From Gautieria morchelliformis (lineage: Eukaryota > Basidiomycota > Agaricomycetes > Gomphales > Gomphaceae), in the NCBI GenBank assembly GCA_015179125.1, contig WHVA01000004.1, forward strand, positions 558,001 through 622,000: a stretch of 64,000 nt of DNA, read 5' to 3'. The position numbers were made by a program, and so were the translations under genes. Shown piece after piece: positions 20,611 through 32,755 of the stretch. The notes beneath the pieces were generated by a model. The model saw nothing but the letters and a program-made list of their open reading frames with translations, had not been told where the DNA came from and did no database searches. Positions within the stretch are counted from its first letter, which is position 1; every line of letters begins with the position of its first letter.

Positions 20611-22426
20611 ATGGCCTCTTCGCCCGACAAGCTCCGTGTCGCAATCTGGTGAGCGCAACCTATTGCTCATGAAATAAGGACAAGCTCTAAAGAATCTCGC
20701 AATGGCAGTGGCGCAGGCATTGGCGGTCTAATGCTCGCGCTTGCCTTGACACCTTACCCAGATATCACCGTTGATATATACGAGGCTGCAACAAAGTTCG
20801 AGGAGATCGGAGCCGGTCTCGCCATATGGGGAAGAGGTGTGGCCGCGTTGAAGAGATTGGGCCTTGAAGAGACCCTGCGAAGCATTGCGCCGGGCACGAA
20901 CGAGCGTGAGCGGCGCCGTTGGGCGTTGCAGCCCAAGGCACTGATACAACGACAGATTCAAAATTTGAGTTGAGAAGGGCGGACCACCCATCTGGAGGTC
21001 AGTTGTCAGGAGAGTTGGTTTTATCCAGTAGGTGTCGAATGCATTTCTGATGCTATGGAGGAAGTTCATGACGGATTTCCTTGCCAACCAAAGCGAATCT
21101 TGGCTTGCATAGGGCACAATTCATCAACCTCCTTGTCGACCTCCTTTCTCAAACGAAACGAGCCACCACCCACTTCGGCAAAAGGTGCCTTGCATATACT
21201 GAGCGCGATGCCGAGAAAAATCACCAGGACGGAGCGGCCAAGGACCTGATTAGATTGCAGTTTACTGACGGTTCTTCTGCAGCGTGTGATGTTCTCGTCG
21301 GATGTGATGGCATCAAGAGCGCTGTGCGTGGCCAATTGATGCGGGGTAATCAGGCACCGCTGCCCGATGCGTCTCCGTCTCCAGATAGTTCGATCACTTA
21401 TCCTGGAACGAGATTCAGCGGCACCGTGGCTTACAGAGCCTTAGTGAAACCAGATGATTTAAGGGCAGTTGCAGGGGAGCACAGTGCCATGACAGTCCGG
21501 AAGATGGTATGTTTTCAGGCACCCGCGATTGAACCGTGAAATTCAATTCAATTGTCACCCTAGTACGCGGGGAAAGACAAGGCGAGTAGATTTACCACGA
21601 TTACACAACCTCATACTTAGTTTCCTTCACAGCATCTCGTTAGCTATCCTGTGGCCGGGGGGAAATTCATTAATCTCATCGCGTACTGTTCAGATCCATC
21701 TCTGCAAGCAGAGTGGGAGAAGGGGCCTTGGGTGGTCGAGGTAGAGCAGGAGGAAATCCTTCACCAGTACCGAGATTTCGAGCCGGAAGTGCAAGCCTTG
21801 ATCAAAGTGCGTGGTATAATTCTTGTGCACTTTGAGATCCGAAGAGCCGAATCTGTGGTTGGGAAATTAATAGTGTGCCGGCAAATCATCTAGATGGGCG
21901 ATGTACGACCTTGAGCCTTTGCAGTTCTGGTCGCGGGGGCGCGTCACAATACTGGGGGATGCCGTAAGCACCTCATTTGCTACCTGTGGGACGTGCTCAA
22001 ATGATCTCCGTAGGCTCACGCAATGACGCCGTTCATAGGCTCTGGAGGTGGCCAAGTCATCGAGGTTCTTGACCGATGTTTGCTATTTGAACCACGCAAT
22101 GCTGATATTGCACACAGGACGTGTATGTGCTTGCCCGCCTTCTTGGGTCTTCTCTCGCAACACGCAATACCCTCCCCTCCGTGTTGCGCGGATACGAGCA
22201 AGTGCGAATGCCAAGAGCAAACAAGGTGATAATGTGCACGCGCGAGTCACGGCGAGCACTCGAGTTCCAAGACGAATATGAGGAATCCAGCGGGGAAGAT
22301 GTTGCACAAGCTATGACTTCCCTGACAGAATGGCTGTGGGAGGGGAAAGGTGATCCGGACGACGATGTCCAGGAGGCAAAGAAGCTGATTGAGCAGTTTA
22401 TTGGAGGCTCTGCACCAACGACGTAA
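20611..22426 (+). CDS. FAD-dependent monooxygenase (salicylate hydroxylase-like)
   Basis: Eight exons: 20611-20648, 20709-20997, 21094-21506, 21564-21581, 21633-21806, 21874-21963, 22014-22064 and 22118-22426. The product is about 451 residues, usual for this family of aromatic-ring hydroxylases that use FAD and NAD(P)H. Visible are the N-terminal FAD fold (VAICGAGIGGL, GxGxxG at residues 14-19), the DG motif (DVLVGCDGIKSAVR, about 166-179) and the GD motif (RVTILGDAAHAMTP, about 325-338). Exon 4 is only 18 nt and is followed by a GC-AG intron (GCGAGT donor). Exon 2 carries a frame break: either a single indel, or removal of 26 nt at 20906-20931 (GTGAGC...GCAG), which restores the frame. The 22065 donor (GTTCTT) is also weak. 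Substrate unknown; likely cytosolic. Confidence 0.85.
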
Positions 22427-22429
22427 GAG

Positions 22430-23370
22430 GCTATGCCACAGATACGTAGAACGACTCAGACGTCATTCACGATTGAGCTGAGAAGAACTGCTCAGCCCAA
22501 TTAAACAGAGGAGTTGAATAATAATTCTACGGACGCCATGGCGACGTCACTATCTGTCCAAGCAGCTGTGGTAGCAACTAAGTCAGTTATACTATATTCC
22601 TCTTTAGCACCCCTCCACATCCGATAGCCTCCATACAATACGCTGGCACCGTCGCTGAAGTATCCCCACGGCATTAACATTCCCCGCCTTGCGCCCACCC
22701 TACCCTTCCGCCACAGTACACGGTGCAGACGCACCATTTCATCTCCTCACATTCCGGCCGTTCGTTCCGCCCCCCCCCCCACCCCACCCCCGCGATTCCG
22801 TACGGTGCCTACCCACAATTCACCCACTCCTGAACCTTGGCCCTTAGCGCCACCACTCCCGCGCCATCCACAGCCCTCACATGTGCGGTGCGAGACCACC
22901 ATCCTCAGCTCCTCGCGTATGGGGGGGAAACCACCATCCACAGCTCCTGCCACAGGCGCACCTTCCACGCCAACTGACTGATGGTGCCCACGCACGGTCC
23001 ACCCCCCTTAGCTACATCGCACATGCACCGTCGACGGCACCCTAGCATATTTTGACCCATTCACACTATCACGAAGACCTGAAAATTGTGTAAAGTTCGC
23101 GCTTCTGGGTATCAGAGATATGTAGGTCATCACCGGCCCTTATGCATGATAGCGGTACAGAATTGCCTACACTTAACCATTCCAAGCATCTAAACATTAT
23201 TGGTCACAACGTTACTTAACTTTTACACGTAGGCTTCAGGTTGAGGGATGTCACGATGGAGAGTTGGGATATGTAATGAAGAATACCTTAATATGTCATG
23301 AAAAGTACGTACAACGCAAGTCGAACCACTCACAATGCATCTATCCTGAGACTGTAAAATACAAGAGAGG
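22430..23370. other. Intergenic, no gene seen
   Basis: Contains C-rich, Pro/Arg-coding-like sequence with an uninterrupted C run near 22771. There is no frame with family character. It lies between the 3' ends of the monooxygenase and of COA6, which converge here. Confidence 0.45.
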
Positions 23371-23734
23371 TTACTGCTTGCCACGGGCGGCCTCCTCAGC
23401 CTGTGCCTTTGCCATGGCGAGCTGGTCCTTTTGCTCTTCCTGGAGAACTCTTCGTTGGTTAAAATAGTCAATCTTTGGAGTTGTGAGCCGTTGAGACAAG
23501 ACTGATGATGCATAAAGCTATGGGAACGTACCCAACTCCTCGCACATTTCTCCTCATAGAGTTTCTTCTGCTTTAAACACGCGTCTTGCTCCTGACCAGG
23601 TTTGAGCACGTTGTTTTGTCCAGACAGGCGAAATATGCATCTCTGGCATCCCAGCAGACTCTGCGTTGTGATCTGTCAGGTGCTTGTCCCGCGGGCGGGC
23701 TGGGCTGGGATGAGAACCACGAAAACCAGCCCAT
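23371..23734 (-). CDS. COA6: Cytochrome c oxidase assembly factor COA6, one-base frame break
   Basis: Two exons, 23734-23532 and 23472-23371, with a 59-nt intron, for about 101 residues. COA6 is a small twin-cysteine protein of the mitochondrial intermembrane space that helps copper delivery to COX2 during complex IV assembly. The N-terminus (MGWFSWFSS) and the two cysteine pairs fit: CX9C (C27, C37 in CWDARDAYFAC) and CX10C (C53, C64 in CLKQKKLYEEKC), then SW and DYFNQRRV. Between LDK and NVLKPG the frame breaks at an A4 run (23614-23617 on the plus strand, TTTT); one more A gives the expected length and frame. For a respiratory gene, a sequencing or assembly error is more likely than real loss, though a pseudogene cannot be excluded. 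Confidence 0.88.
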
Positions 23735-23888
23735 ATGTTCTGAAGTGGATTGTTACGGCACGGTCACCCGGTAATGTCCTAATGGCCTAATGGCGTCACG
23801 GGCGTGACCAGCTCTACTTACAAGGAATACTAATCAGCCTTATGAGAGCTTGGCCGTGAGGCCCTCAACTTTCTCTTCCCAGCTCAAT
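23735..23888. promoter_or_regulatory. Shared divergent promoter of COA6 and the TBC gene
   Basis: Only 154 bp separate the two start codons, which point away from each other. Within it is the palindrome GTCACG-GG-CGTGAC (23795-23808) and a repeated TAATGGC. The palindrome has the form of a dimer-binding site. Co-regulation of the two genes is an inference. Confidence 0.6.
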
Positions 23889-26800
23889 ATGAGCGTTTCT
23901 TTGAACAATTCGTCTGTTCCCGTCAATTCACACCCTCTTTCCCCCGACGAGCTCCCAGCTAGTGGGAAGCCTCCCCGACGGCGCACACGAGGCCGAGACG
24001 AAAAACCGCCAAACAGTCCTCGACCGGTGACGAGCTATTTCTCACCCAGAAAGCCTGTCGCGCAGGAGGACGTATCCTCGAATGGAAATGAGCACGATTC
24101 CAATCAGGCGCGACGGACGACCGCCGACTGGGATGGCAGCGTTCGTGGGTTCGCAAAGCGAAAGCACAGGAGCCGCGCTCCTTTGAAAAACACCTCGCGT
24201 GGTCTGGATTCGGCGTCAACGTCAACACGAGCTAGCACTCTTTCGTTGGTCTGGGACCGACCATCTGTTCCCCTATTTATCGTTGGCTCGTCCAAGTCGG
24301 CCGCCGTGTCCGAGTCGCTGACTACGCCTCCCGGGACACCTGTTGAACGACCTATATTGACGCTATCGTCTCCTGGCACAGATGCGTCGACTAGCACACT
24401 CCATGATTTGCCTGCACGAGCTGCCTCGCAGGTTCTTTCGACACCCTTCCACTCTCTCAGTGACACCGATATCCAAAATGCCATCTCAGATCTCTCTGTG
24501 ATATCTGAGGAGGACCATGTGAAGTGTGTTCATTCTGTACCCATGCTTGTGCGTTGTGGTTGATCTGTGTCTTTGCAGCGTCGCACATCCTTATCACTCG
24601 GCATTGCGGGTCCTATCCGATGCGGTGGACAAGCTGACCAGGGCACGTATTGAGCTTGAAGAAGGTCGGAGGAAGCTTGTTCAGAAGCAAGCGATGGTGC
24701 GGGAGGCAGCACTTTCTTATTCAGTGTCGAACCTCGAACCCAATCATGGACTCAGAGACAGTGTCCTAGCTATTTTGGGTGATTCTCAAGACACTGACAG
24801 TGATTCCGAGGTGGAGGGCGCGCCGTCTCAGAGTGCGGATGTTCAGGATGCCGCCTTCTGCACTGCGGGCTCTCGTGGTCAATTTGTAAGTATTACACAA
24901 CGCTCAGCTTGTATCTTTCTCATACAGAGACAGTCCCTGAAAGATTCGCTCTTCGTTGCGCTCTCTGAAGACCTTACGCCGACAGCCCATGACCCAGCTC
25001 CGCATTTGCAATCACCAGCCATGTCAATCACACCGCCCGACTCTGAACCGCCTTGGGATGCAAATTCACGCGCGAGAAAAGCCGCCAATCATATCCTTGT
25101 GTCTGAAACCAGCGGAACAATTTTCACGCCGTCAATTGATGGGGATGATCCAGCTGTTTCTCCTGGTGAAGAGCAAGCAAAGTCCCTCACATCCTCCCCG
25201 CATCCCCCGCCTCGTGCTCCAGCAACGACGCGATCGTCCATGAGGAGTCGAGCGAACAGTTCAGGCTCTCTAACGTCCATGGCATCGACGGGGCTTGGAG
25301 ATTGGATGGGTTGGTTTGGGAAGAATGCTTTGGCTAAAGCTCAAAGCAAGCAGAAATCTGAGAGTGCGATTGCCGAGGACGAGGTTCCAGCCACGGCTAA
25401 CTCCACCATAGAGGATCATGCAGAAGCTAAACCCGACGTTGCCCAGAGTAACAAGATATCGAAAGACTCGCCGTCGTCGCATGAGCGGGATACGACAATA
25501 ACCATGACTCCGAAGCAGATAAAAGAGGGCCCGACGGCAACGATGCGTCTTGCCAATGGCGTGCGCAACGTATTTAAGATAAGCTCACCGACTTCTCAGC
25601 CCCAACCCACATCCTCTCCTTCGACACCAAGTTCGCAAACCAATCACCAACGTAAAACTTCTGTCAGTATTAGTGTAAAGTCGGTAGCGCCTAGCACGCT
25701 GAGTTCCCCCGTCCTGGGTCCGTTCACCCTCCCACCGCCACTTCCAGCGCCACCACTTGCCGTGTCGACGCCTATCTCTGCCACAAATGTCATATCTGAC
25801 CCTCAAAAAGATGACGAGGTAAAGGCGACCTCACATACTTCGGTAGCGTCTGCGGCCGCCTCCATTCTGGAAGGAGAAGTAGCGTCGGTGCTATCATCTA
25901 GTCGTTCCCCCCAAGATCAGCCATCAGAAGAACTTGCACGTGTTCAGGGATCCAGCTTGCGGGCACTATGTAACGCCACACGCGTCATGTCATCTGACCC
26001 ATCGTCAATCCTTGTGGATCACGGCCAGGACGTTGGGGAGCTTGTCACACGACTTGCATGGGCACTTGTTATAAACGTTAGAGACAGTGGAACCACCTTT
26101 AAAGAACCCGCGAAACCTAAACCCAGGGCAAAGCCCACTCCCTCGGGACCCGAGCATGGCACGGACGGAGAGGTTGATCAAAACGCTGAGGGAAAACGAA
26201 AGAATAGGGCCGCTGCAATAGCAAGGAATCTCTCGGCGTCGATCGCAGGCTCCACCGGTACGATAGAAAAATCCCGCAAACCAAGCGCACTGGGTACCCT
26301 TGCGAACCCGCTTTTAATCGGCTTTGGGGCTGGCTCGTCTAAAGCCAAGGTTACCTCCACGAATATCCGTGACGAAGTCGCTTCTGGCCCTTCGACTGTT
26401 GCCTCAGGTCCGTCAGGTCCCTCACCCGTCGGCGTTTCATCTGGCCCTACAACCGGGGCGCTCTCTGTCGCCTTGGAAAGCATCATCCCAGCAACTGCCA
26501 AGCCGCCAACGCAGTACCTGGCACGTACTTATACCTCTCTGGTTTCGCCCGACTTCAGACCGCCGACTTCATTTGGAGGCTTCACGGGTGACCGATTTGC
26601 AACTCGACAGGATGCTGACGGCCGGGAGCCAATCACGGATCGCTACGGATTTGTATACGAGGTGTCGTCCTACGACGTTCTTCTCCTTGATCGGGCTTTG
26701 CGCGCGAGTAATTCGGCCCCGGGGTGTCTGACTGGGATTAAAGTTGCCGATCGTGAAGAAGACGACGATTGGCCTTTGGAAGAGGGCGCGGATAGAGAAA

Positions 26801-28373
26801 GAGAGTTTGAGGTCGCAAGGGGAAGCTGTGACTGCAAGGACGGCGTGAAACTGAGTGACCAAGTGGCGTCCGAAGAGCGAAAAGACCGGGAATCTGGGAA
26901 TCCTGAGAGTGAGGTGGCTTCCATGGCCAGCAATTCCTCCTCTAAACACTCAAGCAAACGGTCTCAAAGCATCAAGCCAACGCGTACTGTCGCGCTCTCC
27001 GCACCGCTGAAGATAGCCAGCCTGGACTTCCTTCCAGCCGTCGAGGATGGTGCGTTGGTGCCGAATCATGCATGTCCCAACACTGTCCGTACCCTCGTGG
27101 CCCGGCTTACGGATATGCATGACAAAAAGCAAGCGAAACTCAAGTTAGAGTGGGACGCCTTCCTGCGGGTAAGGAGGGATATGAAGCCCGTAAAGGCTTC
27201 CACCGCGACATCCACGCGCCCAGCCGCACTTTCGGGTGGGGCGGCTGCCATGCTTGGACTCGACTCCACTGGGGCAGAAGTTGATGTCGAAGAACTTCGA
27301 CAAAGTGGGAGCCTTGTAGGTTTCTCCCAGATGGGGCTCGTGTCAAATCAGAACGAACGGAAGGAGTTTGGACGGTTGGTCCGCGGCGGCATTCCTTTAG
27401 TGTATCGCGCGAAGGTGTGGCTCGAGTGCAGTGGAGCGTTGGAGATGGCGGAGCCTGGGTCATTCAGGGATCTTCTCGAGGACGCCGTCAAGGAAGGAGG
27501 CATTGCTATAACTGAGATTGAGAAGGATGTAGGCCGGACCATGCCGTTAAATGTGTTTTTCGGTGGCGATGGTGTTGGCGTAGACAAGCTTCGGAGGGTT
27601 CTGCGGGCATACAGCAGGTAAGCCGCACCATAAACTACAGGATTTCTTCACTTGTTAACGTCACCCCAGCCGCAATCCGAACGTAGGATATTGCCAGGGG
27701 ATGAACCTCGTTGCTTCGACCTTGTTGCTCGTGCATGCCGACGAGGAAGACGCATTTTGGAATTTGACATGCATCATTGAGAAGCACCTTCCCGAAGATT
27801 TTTTCTCGCCGTCACTGCTTGTGTCAAGAGCATGCCCTCTTGTCCTGCTCGACTATGTCCACGACCTTATGCCCGCCGTGTTTGACCATCTCATGGATCT
27901 CGGAGTCGATCTCCCTGCCATATGCTTCTCCTGGTTTCTCTCACTCTTTACAGACTGTCTTCCTGTCGAGGTTAGTAACTACGTACTGCGCACCCTTGAC
28001 CTTTTATGCACCTACCCTTCTTTTCAGACGCTTTTCCGCGTATGGGATGTGTTTATTGTCGACGGCCTCGACGTCCTGTTCCGCATCGCGCTGTCGATCC
28101 TTCGGATCAACGAAGCTGAGCTTCTCCAGGCTAAGTCCGTACCCGCGTTGTACGTGACACTCGAAAGCCTCCCCACACGTATGTGGGAAGTAGACAAGTT
28201 GCTACGGGTGTGTCATCCATAATATACTTGTTTGCCTTATATGTGGGCGCAAGCTGACATTGTTGGTTGGTTGGTTGCAGAATGAAGTTGAGCTACGGCC
28301 ATACGTCGTCAATGCCGATATCATCAAAAAGCGAAATGCGAGAGTGAAGGAGCTCAAGGACTTATCTGCATAG
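23889..28373 (+). CDS. Large Rab-GTPase-activating protein with C-terminal TBC domain
   Basis: Six exons: 23889-24523, 24579-24885, 24928-27617, 27670-27970, 28028-28207 and 28281-28373; introns of 55, 42, 52, 57 and 73 nt, all GT-AG; 1401 residues. TBC domains speed GTP hydrolysis on Rab proteins and so switch off membrane-traffic steps. The TBC domain starts near residue 1130 (GIPLVYRAKVWLECSGA) and contains both catalytic fingers: the arginine finger in IEKDVGRTMP (about 1176-1185) and the glutamine finger in VGYCQGMN (about 1215-1222), then FRVWDVFIVDG. The first ~1100 residues are Ser/Pro/Thr-rich and largely disordered-looking. A helical stretch near 215-255 (LSDAVDKLTRARIELEEGRRKL) may be a coiled coil. 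Layout and size match basidiomycete TBC proteins. The target Rab cannot be told. Confidence 0.92.
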
Positions 28374-29280
28374 AATCATGCGTACTAGTAAACGTGATTC
28401 AAATTCTTTCTTTTTTTCTTCTTTTCTTCTTAATTAATGTCTGGTTTATAGTCGATTTGATCCATTGTCATTAGCTCTTTAGGATGTATCCTTGGTTATC
28501 GTTACTAGTGGGACGGTCTCAGACAAGGTAGACTTTGATAGATATATATGTTAATACTGTATGGATGTATTTCGGCATTTTACGCGCGCCTCGCACACGT
28601 AGCGTTGGGAAATAACGATGGCAGAATAACATCGCTAGAAACGCCCTATGTATCGTTAGCTTGTGTGAATTGAAACCGCGTTCAAATCCTCGTACTGTAT
28701 ACTTACATTTACACTTTAATTATACTGTAATTATATAACTTAATTTAACTAATTCATTTATGTAAGTGGACAGCAATAAATCCAACCTCAAATTCAAATA
28801 GATATTCTGTCACCAGGAAAAGCGGAACACATTGTGTATAGATCGGTGGTTTAGGGTATCGAGGGTATATACGCTATATAACGGTCTCAGACTGGCCTTC
28901 ATGTATATACCTCAGTCCGACGTTGCGGGGTCGGTAACTGCGCGCCTTCACGGACAAAGATTCCCAGCTCATTTCTTTTGGCGCGCTGTCACGAGGAGCA
29001 CCTAGACTAGCTGGAAGGGGGTAGTAGTACTGAATTTTCCTCCTTGATTTCAGAAGCAACCTCTATTCATGTAAGGACCATGTCGCACAAGGTTAGTGCA
29101 ACGCAAGCTCGAACGTCGTCACGCGAATTACTTGCGCCGGTAATCACTCCACAGTCGTTACTTCCCAATCTGTAACGAGAACTATGGGAAAGAGGGGGGT
29201 ATCAGCAACGAAATTGGAAGCGGAAAATGTTAATGCAACAAGCAAAAAGGCTACAAGCGATTAAATGAAATATTTTGGAG
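28374..29280. other. Convergent intergenic region, no gene seen
   Basis: A T-rich tract (28400-28440) follows the TBC stop and AT-rich sequence runs to about 28800. The TBC gene reads in from the left and the aldo/keto reductase from the right, so both 3' ends lie here. Short frames have no support. Confidence 0.5.
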
Positions 29281-30972
29281 TTAGAGTATCTTACATTCGT
29301 CCAATGCGTTCAATTCCTTCATCTCGTCGTCACTCAGGGCCCATCCGAAAATACCAGTGTTTTCCACGATTCGGTTTTGGTGCGTACTTTTAGGGATAGC
29401 TGCGTAGCCCTGTGGGGAGGTGCGAAATCACATATCGAATAATAAATAAAATTGCGTAGACGATGAAAATAATGATGAAGCGAGCATACCGTTTGAACAG
29501 ACCACCTCAGCAATACCTGTGCGGGGCTCTTTCCGTGGCGCGTGGCAAGCGCGGTGACGGTGGGGTGTGAGAAGCGCAAGCCGCGTACAAGAGGGGCCCA
29601 GGCCTATGTTTGAGGGGGGGTGAGGTGCAAATACGAAGGTATTCAAGGTAATCGGGTCGCAAACGTAATGTTTAAAGTGAGTTAACGTCATCGTCAAAAC
29701 GACCCACGTACTTGCAGCGCAATCCCGTGGTCACGGCAGTACCCCACGATATCCGTGCGTGTCATGAAGGGGTGTAGGTCAACCTGTGCAAAGATGAACG
29801 TGCGCAGAGTGGAGATTTTGAAGGTTTTAGGTTAGTGGATGCGAGGGCTCAGAAGTCAAATAGTCAAGAGCAAGAACAACAAAAGAGAAGAGGTACTAAT
29901 GCATAAATAGTGAGACGGACGCAGTGACCACACCGTCTCCAGAAAACAAAAAAGCAAAAAATCTCACTTGATTGACACTAGGCCAGTCTTCCTTCCTCCT
30001 CGCTTCCACGAGCTCCTTCAAATGATTCACGCCGAAATTGCTGACACCAATGCTTCGTATACGGCCTGCCTGTAAATAGTTGATTCTTACGCTATAGAGA
30101 ACAGCGATTAGACAAGCCTTTTTGGCTTCAAGGGCGGCCTCCCAGGATTCTCGGCGCATGGTGGGGCCGCCGAGGGGTGAGTGTAAAAGGTAGAGGTCGA
30201 TATATCTGGGTGGATGTTTATACTGTAATCAGAATACTGACCCACTTGAAAAAAGGCAAAATAGAAACGGCCAAAGCAATATAAGAAGCGCACGGAATCA
30301 TGCCAGACAAAGCACACAAAGCACAGACTTACTCCAGCCCACACTCCTCCAAGCTTTTTTCAATAGCCTTCCGCGTTGCCTCCTTGCCACGATTATGCAT
30401 GAGTTTCGTCTCGAAGAAGAGTGCCGAGCGCGAGATAGAGGGGTTATTCTTGAGAAAAGTGCGGAAGGCGCGGCCAGCAGGACGTTCATTTTCGTACCAT
30501 TCGGCGGTGTCCTGCGGGTGAAGGTAAGCGAAGAATCGGAGGCGGGATGAGAGATTACTTGCAATGAGCTTATACCCAGCCTGTGGGTGTGCAAATGACG
30601 TGTCAGCTTCCAATCACACATCAAGTGGCAGGAGAAGAATAAAGCCTACCTCAAGAGCCCATGTTACGCTCTGCTCTGTCTCAGCGTCGTTCATCTCGTA
30701 CACACCTATGCGTAATATGAGCCTCTACCAGAGGCAAGCCACGCACTACGCACCCAGACCGAAGATGGGCATCTCGACGCCATCGTGGAGCTACATTGCA
30801 CGTCAAAAAGAATCGTGAGTATCGTGTGCAGAGGTAACGAAGAAATTGAAGTTGGCTGAAAGCGTCGCGTTTTTCTGTTTCGTCTTATTTTTCCTTGACT
30901 TACACGGATCGTAGAGTCCACTGTCAGGTTCTGAGGGTCCGGGTAGGATAAGGTCGTAGAATTATTCGACAT
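29281..30972 (-). CDS. Aldo/keto reductase, ten exons
   Basis: Exons: 30972-30904, 30790-30754, 30705-30650, 30580-30563, 30511-30333, 30205-30118, 30069-29968, 29783-29712, 29603-29490 and 29409-29281; 287 residues, normal for the family, which reduces carbonyls with NADPH in the cytosol. The catalytic tetrad is visible: D61 and Y66 (DTAEWYENE), K96 (FFETKL) and H128 (LYLLHSP). Cofactor-end motifs IRSIGVSNFG, LLRWSVQ and AAIPKST follow in order. Exon 4 is only 18 nt and its following intron has a GC donor (GCAAGT). The intron 30070-30117 has an odd GCTTGT donor; a GT donor 4 nt further in would change one residue. An upstream in-frame methionine (31068) exists, but the start at MSNNSTTL fits the family better. 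Substrate unknown. Confidence 0.9.
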
Positions 30973-31297
30973 TGTCTTGACGGCTAAGTATTTCGCCTTG
31001 CAGCAGGACAAGCTGGTGGACCAAGACGTGAACCGGAGCTCTGCATATTGATTTGCTATATAAGGCAATAGAAATCATACGTCATCTATACTCGCAAGAA
31101 GGTAAGCTCGCTCCGTAACCCGTACTAGTAATGGATTCCTCTGCTCCTTTGTCGCGGTAGCTGTCTGAATTCCTCGAGCTTCGCGCCAACTGCAATTGCT
31201 CAATCCGGCCACGGAAGCCGAGTACGTCTGAGCTGCTACAGCTGGCGCGGTCGAGTTACGTAAACCAAATGAAAAGAGACCGGTTACCCAAAAATAA
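30973..31297. other. Upstream region of the aldo/keto reductase
   Basis: This 325-bp stretch lies between the reductase start and element copy 2. It should hold the reductase promoter. I see no gene and no clear regulatory motif. Confidence 0.4.
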
Positions 31298-31415
31298 TCG
31301 TAGCGGCGGCTGCCGCCTCAGTCCCCGACTCTCTCCCTTCGGAGATTGAAGAGCCTTTAGTAAGGAGGTTTCAGTTGACCCCTAATATATTGTCTTTGTC
31401 TTTTTGTACTCGACC

Positions 31416-32688
31416 ATGGCGGACATGGATGTCAAGCGAACCGTTAATCCCGCCAACGTCATGGCTGTTGAAGCACGTTCAACAAGAGGTGGACATGTTT
31501 ATGAATTTAGACGTTCGGGATTATGTGATCAAATTGCAGAAGCGTGGGCAATTGAAGTGGTGTCATTCGAGCCTGTCATCGAATCGAGAATTGACAGGTT
31601 TTCTGGTGGGGGAGGTTAGCAAGGACTCTCGTATTGGGCTTTTGGGAGATCGGATGTCATCGGTTTTTACAGGGATAAGTTATGGACCTGGGAGTTTTTA
31701 ACACATTCATCAGATGATGTTTGAAGTCTACTCAGGAAGACGTCAAAGGAAAATCAAAGGAGTTAACGAAGCTAAAGTTAAAATTTGCCTTCGACTTCCC
31801 AGTGTCTGTGGAAGATGATTTGAGTGGGGATGCCAAGAAAATGCTGAACAAACAGCTTCACTTTTTGGACGGTTTGGAGCGACTTGCTGAGGGAAAATCA
31901 TTGGACGGTAATGGCAAAGGATTGTCGGATGACAATCTTAAACCATACAACGTACATTTGTGGATAATGTCGCTGGAATTGCCAAACTGTCCAAATAAAG
32001 AGTTGCGTATTCAAGCAGTGACACCTGCGTTGTGGAAGGCATATCGTCAGCAATTGAAGGAGTCCTATTTGTATAAGGAGAAGGCCAAAAACGGTGTGTT
32101 TTAGTGGTCTAAACATCAAGGAAATTATTTATTTAATGGATCGTAGTTGTAAAGGAGTCACATTTTGGATGAATGAGTCAAGTTGTTTATCACCTGTATG
32201 GGAGTGGAATCGTGACAAACAATTGGTTAGTAAACGACGATATTGACGCAGTCAATTTGTACGGAAAGGCCATCAATCCTTTGGAAATCCGCAACATTTT
32301 CACTCCCGGATCTTGGGTTGTGGCTCAAGTGACGCCTACGTTGTGAGAAATGAAATGATCATCGTGCTGATTGTGATGTTCTAATAGTTAACTAGGTGGG
32401 ATATAACAATGCAAGAGGGAGGAATTCCTTGTCATACCAAAACGTATCAGCTTGTCATTAATTGTGTTCAATTAGCATTAAAATGCACGGATGATGTCAA
32501 AAGAGATCGTCTTGAGGGGTCATCTTCATCAGTTTTGAAGCACAGACACGACGACGATGTTCAGCGTGAAGAATCACCGCCATTGGCACCAGCACCCAAG
32601 CGTACATTGTTGGGAGTGAGGACGTTCACATCTTCACCTGTTCCTGCGACCAAAATGCCATCCTTTAAAAAGAAAGTTAGTAAATAAC
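31416..32688 (+). pseudogene. Unknown multi-exon gene, copy 2 (broken)
   Basis: This is the paralogue of the gene at 361. Exon blocks are shared: MNLDVRDYxxKLQKRGQLKW, LTKLKLKFAFDFPVSVED, GSGIVTNNWLVNDDIDAV, VQLALK and PPLAPAPKRTLLG. It is disabled by a 2-base deletion near 31465, a lost splice donor (GTAAGC in copy 1 reads ATAAGT at 31675) and a TGA at 32170-32172 where copy 1 has CGA. Outside these breaks most codon differences are synonymous, so both copies probably come from a gene that was recently under selection. Confidence 0.7.
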
Positions 32689-32714
32689 TTCCTTTGAACT
32701 CACACATTAATGAA

Positions 32715-32729
32715 GGGGGGGGGGGGGGG
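32715..32729 (+). repeat. Run of 15 G
   Basis: An uninterrupted G run sits just before the SINE insertion. Copy 1 has only GGG in a similar place (near 1667). It may be real slippage or a sequencing artefact. Confidence 0.8.
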
Positions 32730-32755
32730 CAATGATTGAAGAAAGAATAAAGGAG

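Noticed and set aside
23850-23888. Upstream start for the TBC protein
   Set aside because: Open in frame but begins with TTG; the first ATG is at 23889 and the divergent COA6 promoter lies just upstream.
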